64,000 nt of DNA from Bradyrhizobium nitroreducens (GTDB lineage Bacteria > Pseudomonadota > Alphaproteobacteria > Rhizobiales > Xanthobacteraceae). Positions 60,835-64,000 of this stretch are shown in pieces. The position numbers and the translations under genes are program-made. The notes under the pieces were generated by a model, which made no database searches, was not told where the DNA came from, and worked only from the letters and a program-made list of their open reading frames with translations. The stretch's first letter is position 1, and each line of letters begins with the position of its first letter. The stretch is from NCBI RefSeq assembly GCF_002776695.1, contig NZ_LFJC01000003.1, positions 4,946,896-5,010,895 of the forward strand. Reading direction: 5' to 3'.

Positions 60835-62099
60835 CAGTCTGCTGAAAAACCGGCAAATTCGTTGCTGATTGGCGTTTGGGTTGGACCTTGGTCGGAAGTT
60901 TGATGTCGGAGCGGCGATTGCCTCTCCGATCGGCGACCTCAACCTGCGACGAGCTTGGGTATCCGGACGAGGTTGTAGGCAATCAGATTGAGCAGGAAGT
61001 CGGCGGCGACGCGAGCGATGCCCCGATGTTTGGTCTTGCGCATGGTGCCATGCTGCTTGCCCCATCCGAAGATGCACTCGACCATCGCCCGCCGTGACTG
61101 GGACATGCTGTAGCCCGGGTGCCGCGTTGTGCGCTCGTCGATGGCGCTGTTGCGGGTCTTGCCGGTTTTGGTGACGGCCTGGTTCTGGGTCACATGCGGC
61201 GTCACGCCGATGGCACGAAGATTGTCGACATGCTCGGCCGTATCGTACGCCTTGTCCTCACCGGCGGTGATGCGGCGGCCTGCGGCTTTGCGTCTCGCCT
61301 TCAGCATCGCCTCTGAAGCCCGGCGTTCGGCGGTACCATTGGCATGCGTGACCTTGCCGGCTACCGCCAGCCCGTGCCGGTTCTCCATGGTGGCGTGGCC
61401 CATATAGCAAAGCCTGGCCTCTCGCCCGGCCGCCTTGCGATAGAGCCGGCTGTCAGGGTCGCTGGTGCTCGCATGGGTGTCGTTCTTGCGCTTCTGGCCA
61501 TGGAAGTTGGCGCCGTCATCATCGTCGCCGCTGCCGTCCTTGGGGCGAAAGCTCTTCTGTGAAGCCCAGGCCTCGATCAGCGTGCCATCCACCGAGAAGT
61601 GCTCGCTCGACAACAGGGGCTTCACATCCGGATGGTTCAGAAGCTTCGCCATGAACTTGGCGAACACCTCGCCGTTCTCCAACCGGGCACGGTTCTTCGT
61701 AAACGTTGTCGGGTCCCAGACCGGATCATCCGGCGAAAGCCCCACGAACCAACGATACAGCAAATTATAGTCCAGCTGTTCCATCAGCTGTCGTTCCGAG
61801 CGGATGCCATAAAAGGCCTGCAGCAGCAGAGCACTCAACAACTGCTCGGGCGGGATCGAAGGACGACCTTCCTTCGAATACAGCCCGCTCAATGTCCGGT
61901 TCAGATCGCTCAGAACGGCACGTACAAGATCTCGTATCTTGCGCAACGGGTGGTCCTTCGGAACCAGCGCCTCAGGCAAAACATACGAGAACAGTCCACC
62001 CTGATCCTCGAACTTGCCACGCATCCCCAGCCTCCGAGATCCAATGCAAATCAGTGAATCACGAAACTCCGACAAAAACGATAGTTTTTCAGCAGACTG
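60835..62099 (-). mobile_element. Complete IS5-family insertion sequence
   Basis: The 1,265-bp element has perfect 16-bp terminal inverted repeats, CAGTCTGCTGAAAAAC at the left and GTTTTTCAGCAGACTG at the right. With the flanking CTAG on each side, 20 bases match. It encodes one intact transposase on the - strand. The intact ends, intact gene and clean target duplication suggest a fairly recent insertion. The site is inside a chromosomal GAGCATTTTCGGTTC-type repeat. Confidence 0.93.
60939..62024 (-). CDS. IS5-family transposase (DDE)
   Basis: A 361-residue DDE transposase. The N-terminal DUF772-type domain contains the K-E-G-R-P-S-I-P-P-E-Q-L-L region and Y-G-I-R-S-E-R-Q-L-M-E. The catalytic residues are likely Asp in H-F-S-V-D-G-T-L-I-E-A-W, Asp in A-G-E-D-K-A-Y-D-T, and Glu in R-R-A-M-V-E-C-I-F-G-W. 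I chose the ATG at 62024 because GGAGG lies seven bases upstream; the frame is open from a TTG at 62075. No frameshift or stop breaks it. Confidence 0.92.
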   Translation of the reverse strand: MRGKFEDQGGLFSYVLPEALVPKDHPLRKIRDLVRAVLSDLNRTLSGLYSKEGRPSIPPEQLLSALLLQAFYGIRSERQLMEQLDYNLLYRWFVGLSPDDPVWDPTTFTKNRARLENGEVFAKFMAKLLNHPDVKPLLSSEHFSVDGTLIEAWASQKSFRPKDGSGDDDDGANFHGQKRKNDTHASTSDPDSRLYRKAAGREARLCYMGHATMENRHGLAVAGKVTHANGTAERRASEAMLKARRKAAGRRITAGEDKAYDTAEHVDNLRAIGVTPHVTQNQAVTKTGKTRNSAIDERTTRHPGYSMSQSRRAMVECIFGWGKQHGTMRKTKHRGIARVAADFLLNLIAYNLVRIPKLVAG

Positions 62100-62205
62100 C
62101 TAGAGCATTTTCGGTTCTGATTGAATCAGAACCGAAGCTCTAGATTCTTGTTTTGACGCGTTTTCTTCACGCGAACCGGTGTCCACTTCGCTCGAAAACG
62201 CTCTA
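62100..62205. repeat. GAGCATTTTCGGTTC-type chromosomal repeat, interrupted by the IS
   Basis: After the right CTAG the sequence runs AGAGCATTTTCGGTTCTGAT and TGAATCAGAACCGAAGCTCTAG, a long palindrome, then a second part ending CGAAAACGCTCTAG. The missing left base pairs (CCGCTCTAG) are found at 60826-60834, on the other side of the IS. Repeats of this form are common in Bradyrhizobium and relatives. Confidence 0.8.
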
Positions 62206-62407
62206 GAAGCCACCGGGACTGGCAAAGGCCCGACAAAGCGGGCCGGGCGCGATGGAAGTATCTAAATACTACCACCTAAGGCACTGAGAAGCCGACGAAA
62301 TTTCCATGCTGCCTACTGTGCATGGGGTTGTTTTGCAATTTTTGAGGATGCGGCACGCCCGTGTGCCCTCATCCCGCAGGGGACGGCGGCCATTCCGCGG
62401 GTCTCTC
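62206..62407. other. Gap after the interrupted repeat, nothing recognised
   Basis: About 200 bases with mixed composition, including an AT-rich patch near 62260-62345. No gene, repeat or terminator was recognised. Confidence 0.4.
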
Positions 62408-62497
62408 CTACAGCAGCGCCAGCAGCACGAGTCCGATCACCAGCACGACGAAGCCAGCCGCTGTCGCGGCGGCGAATGACCGCTCAACGTTGTCCAT
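62408..62497 (-). CDS. Very small membrane protein
   Basis: A 29-residue candidate: M-D-N-V-E-R-S-F-A-A-A-T-A-A-G then a membrane segment rich in V, L and I, ending L-A-L-L. A GGGGTGG sequence lies a few bases before the ATG. The amphipathic start plus one membrane helix is typical of small membrane peptides. The frame is open further upstream but that part has no membrane or domain character. The call is tentative because short hydrophobic frames arise by chance. Confidence 0.4.
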   Translation of the reverse strand: MDNVERSFAAATAAGFVVLVIGLVLLALL

Positions 62498-62734
62498 GAT
62501 GCCACCCCGTTGCCGGCGTGCCACGTTCCCCCATGGCTGCGCCGAACGACGTGGAATCTTGCCGACCTGTGTGTCGGCAGTTGTGCGAACGGATGTCGAA
62601 ATTTGGACGGGTGCAGGGCCTGTCTGCGGCCTCGGGAGGAAATCCGCCACCTGTCAGGCTGCCGTAAGCGGAGCCCGCTAGGGTAAAGCGGCTATGGTGT
62701 TGCAGCCCAGCACCTCAGCCTCCAATAACTCCTG

Positions 62735-62767
62735 ACCCCGCTTGGCTCTCCCCAGGCGGGGTTTTTT
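62735..62767 (+). terminator. Intrinsic terminator on the + strand with no assigned gene
   Basis: ACCCCGC and GCGGGGT form a 7-bp stem with a 14-base loop and are followed by TTTTT. The direction is + strand, yet no + strand gene lies between the IS and this point, so it may end a small RNA. It abuts the stop of the DUF2798 gene on the other strand. Confidence 0.65.
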
Positions 62768-63024
62768 CATGCCTTCTCGCCGGCGGGCGAATCCCTGTCC
62801 TCCTGCGTCAGACGCAGCGCGAAGGCACGGATCGCGGGCGCCGCCAGCAGCACCACCGGCAGCATCGCGATCCAGGCGATCAGCCACGAGACCATCCAGT
62901 GCCTGACGAAGCTCGTCGTGCTGCCCGCGGGAAAGCTGGCGATCCCCGCGGCGATCAGCGAGGTCAATCCGGACTGGATGATGCCGAAGACGAAATGACT
63001 GTAGCGGCGGGAAATGCCGAGCAT
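62767..63024 (-). CDS. DUF2798-family membrane protein
   Basis: An 85-residue membrane protein with two membrane segments. The family pattern is visible in F-V-F-G-I-I-Q-S-G-L-T-S-L-I-A-A-G-I-A and then W-M-V-S-W-L-I-A-W-I-A-M-L-P-V-V. The start is uncertain: the ATG at 63024 begins M-L-G-I-S-R-R-Y, and in-frame GTG and TTG codons lie upstream. Function is unknown. It stands alone. Confidence 0.75.
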   Translation of the reverse strand: MLGISRRYSHFVFGIIQSGLTSLIAAGIASFPAGSTTSFVRHWMVSWLIAWIAMLPVVLLAAPAIRAFALRLTQEDRDSPAGEKA

Positions 63025-63248
63025 GTGGAGCCCATGTCTGGTTGCCGTCACGACACCAAGCAAGGCACATGCCGCCGCGGTCAGGACATCTCCCCGGCGG
63101 GAACCAGCCCTGCGGACGCGGCTCAGGAACTCTGTTCATGGTCGGAGAACCACGGGCACCTGAGGGGTCTACGGATTTTGCTTGTCTTTCGGAATATTAT
63201 GACGACCAACATGTTAACACTCAAGGACGTGAATCGTGGGAGGTCGCC

Positions 63249-63443
63249 ATGAATCACAGGGGCATCGAGTTCACCGTCGCCAAGACGGCGATTCCCGGAA
63301 TCTGGCAATGGCAGTTCCGGATCGGCGAGCAGCTGAAGTCCGGCAAGACCGAGACGAAGATTGACCTGCTGGCGATCCGGCGCGTGCAGCTGCGCATCGA
63401 CCGGGAGCTGAAGCGATCCGGACGGGCTGAACCCGCCGGTTAG
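63249..63443 (+). CDS. Small hypothetical protein
   Basis: A 64-residue protein with GGGAGG five bases before the ATG, one of the clearest ribosome sites in this part of the window. It begins M-N-H-R-G-I-E-F-T-V and contains W-Q-W-Q-F-R-I-G and I-D-L-L-A-I-R-R-V-Q-L-R-I-D-R-E-L-K. It looks like a conserved small protein of Bradyrhizobium, with a beta hairpin and a closing helix. No function is known to me. Confidence 0.7.
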   Translation: MNHRGIEFTVAKTAIPGIWQWQFRIGEQLKSGKTETKIDLLAIRRVQLRIDRELKRSGRAEPAG

Positions 63444-63593
63444 GACTGTCGCACGGCACCTTGCGCCGCGACTAACCCCGCGGCGGCATGATCCGTAGCC
63501 GCCCGGAATTGATCTGGCGCCGGTTTGGGATTGGAGTGCGCGCGCCCATGGCCTTGGGGGGCGAGGCCATCACGGGCGCGATCGGTGCCAGCC

Positions 63594-63827
63594 ATGCCGC
63601 TCTATTTCTTTCGAATCCGGAATGGCCGTTACTCCGGCTGCGCCGATCAGGCGACGGAGTTTGCAAATCGCGATTCGGCCTGGAAAGAGATGACCAGCGT
63701 CTGTGCCGACATGACCGCCGGCATTGCCCGCAAGCTCCAGGAGAATTCCGAATGGCAGATGGAGCTGCTTGACGAGGCCAAGGAGCCGGTGTTCCGGATC
63801 CGTATCGTCGCCGAAACCCTCGACTAG
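63594..63827 (+). CDS. DUF6894-type small protein
   Basis: A 77-residue protein starting M-P-L-Y-F-F-R-I-R-N-G. The P-x-Y-F-F start, the A-W-K-E-M-T helix and the final V-F-R-I-R-I-V-A-E are features of the DUF6894 family, found mainly in alphaproteobacteria and of unknown function. Two cysteines are present. The ATG at 63594 is chosen for the family start; the frame is open upstream. Confidence 0.75.
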   Translation: MPLYFFRIRNGRYSGCADQATEFANRDSAWKEMTSVCADMTAGIARKLQENSEWQMELLDEAKEPVFRIRIVAETLD

Positions 63828-63828
63828 A

Positions 63829-63999
63829 CTAATCCGCGCTGGGCAGCCGCCGCATGGTGAATTCGATGTCGCCGCCGGGCAATTCGCGCCAGGTCTCGAC
63901 CGCGCTCATATAGCCGGCCTTGGGGTAGCGGGCGAAGAAAGCCTGCGCCCTCTCCCGTGCTGCCGCGCGCGGCAATGTGAAGGTCTCGCGCAGATAGCC
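63829..63999 (-). CDS. C-terminal end of a gene that runs off the window
   Basis: Only the last 56 residues are present (G-Y-L-R-E-T-F-T-L-P-R-A-A-A-R at the left, W-R-E-L-P-G-G-D-I-E-F-T-M-R-R-L at the right). The fragment has a helix and a beta strand, with no recognisable catalytic motif. I cannot name the family. It is cut by the window edge. Confidence 0.6.
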   Translation of the reverse strand, partial: GYLRETFTLPRAAARERAQAFFARYPKAGYMSAVETWRELPGGDIEFTMRRLPSAD

Positions 64000-64000
64000 G

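Overview
The window is a GC-rich alphaproteobacterial chromosome segment, most likely Bradyrhizobium or a close relative. This rests on the order of the division and cell-wall (dcw) genes, the 600-residue FtsZ with a long linker, the many intergenic palindromic repeats, several small Bradyrhizobium-type hypothetical proteins, and a FixK2-type box. No rRNA, tRNA or CRISPR array was seen.

Positions 1-31,000 hold core housekeeping genes. After the tail of an ECF sigma factor and an opposed AmpD-like amidase comes a nearly complete dcw cluster on the + strand: rsmH, ftsL, ftsI, murE, murF, mraY, murD, a small membrane protein, ftsW, murG, a SAM-dependent methyltransferase, murC, murB, ddl, ftsQ, ftsA and ftsZ, with a terminator after ftsZ. 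It continues into lpxC, bamD, recN and ligA. Together these make lipid II, cross-link septal peptidoglycan and assemble the Z-ring. A GIY-YIG gene sits between two palindromic repeats just before ligA.

Positions 29,750-31,650 hold the most interesting locus: a small protein with ten cysteines, the last six spaced exactly every five residues, followed by a radical SAM/SPASM enzyme. This is a RiPP precursor and maturase of the kind I recall being named CefA/CefB ('Cys-every-fifth'). A perfect FixK2/FNR-type box lies about 64 nt before the precursor start, suggesting low-oxygen control of an oxygen-sensitive modifying enzyme. An MFS exporter gene lies next to it.

Positions 31,700-59,700 carry ordinary chromosomal genes: aminopeptidase P, prmA, an orphan Flp pilin with a TTG start, an FAD oxidoreductase, a membrane protein fused to a spermidine-synthase-like domain, a glycerophosphodiesterase, an M28-like protein, an L,D-transpeptidase, an ABC-2 exporter, two paralogous exported serine hydrolases, a dehalogenase-like hydrolase with a divergent CGNR regulator, a tartrate-dehydrogenase-like enzyme with a divergent LysR regulator, aspartate dehydrogenase, a sorbosone-dehydrogenase-like protein, a three-gene membrane/epimerase operon, and an OmpA-like operon.

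Positions 59,700-62,200 form a small, lower-GC accessory patch: a HEPN-domain protein in tandem with a HicB-like protein that has no HicA, then a complete IS5-family element with 16-bp terminal repeats and a CTAG target duplication, inserted inside a chromosomal repeat. The last 2 kb holds short hypothetical genes and the end of a gene that runs off the window.
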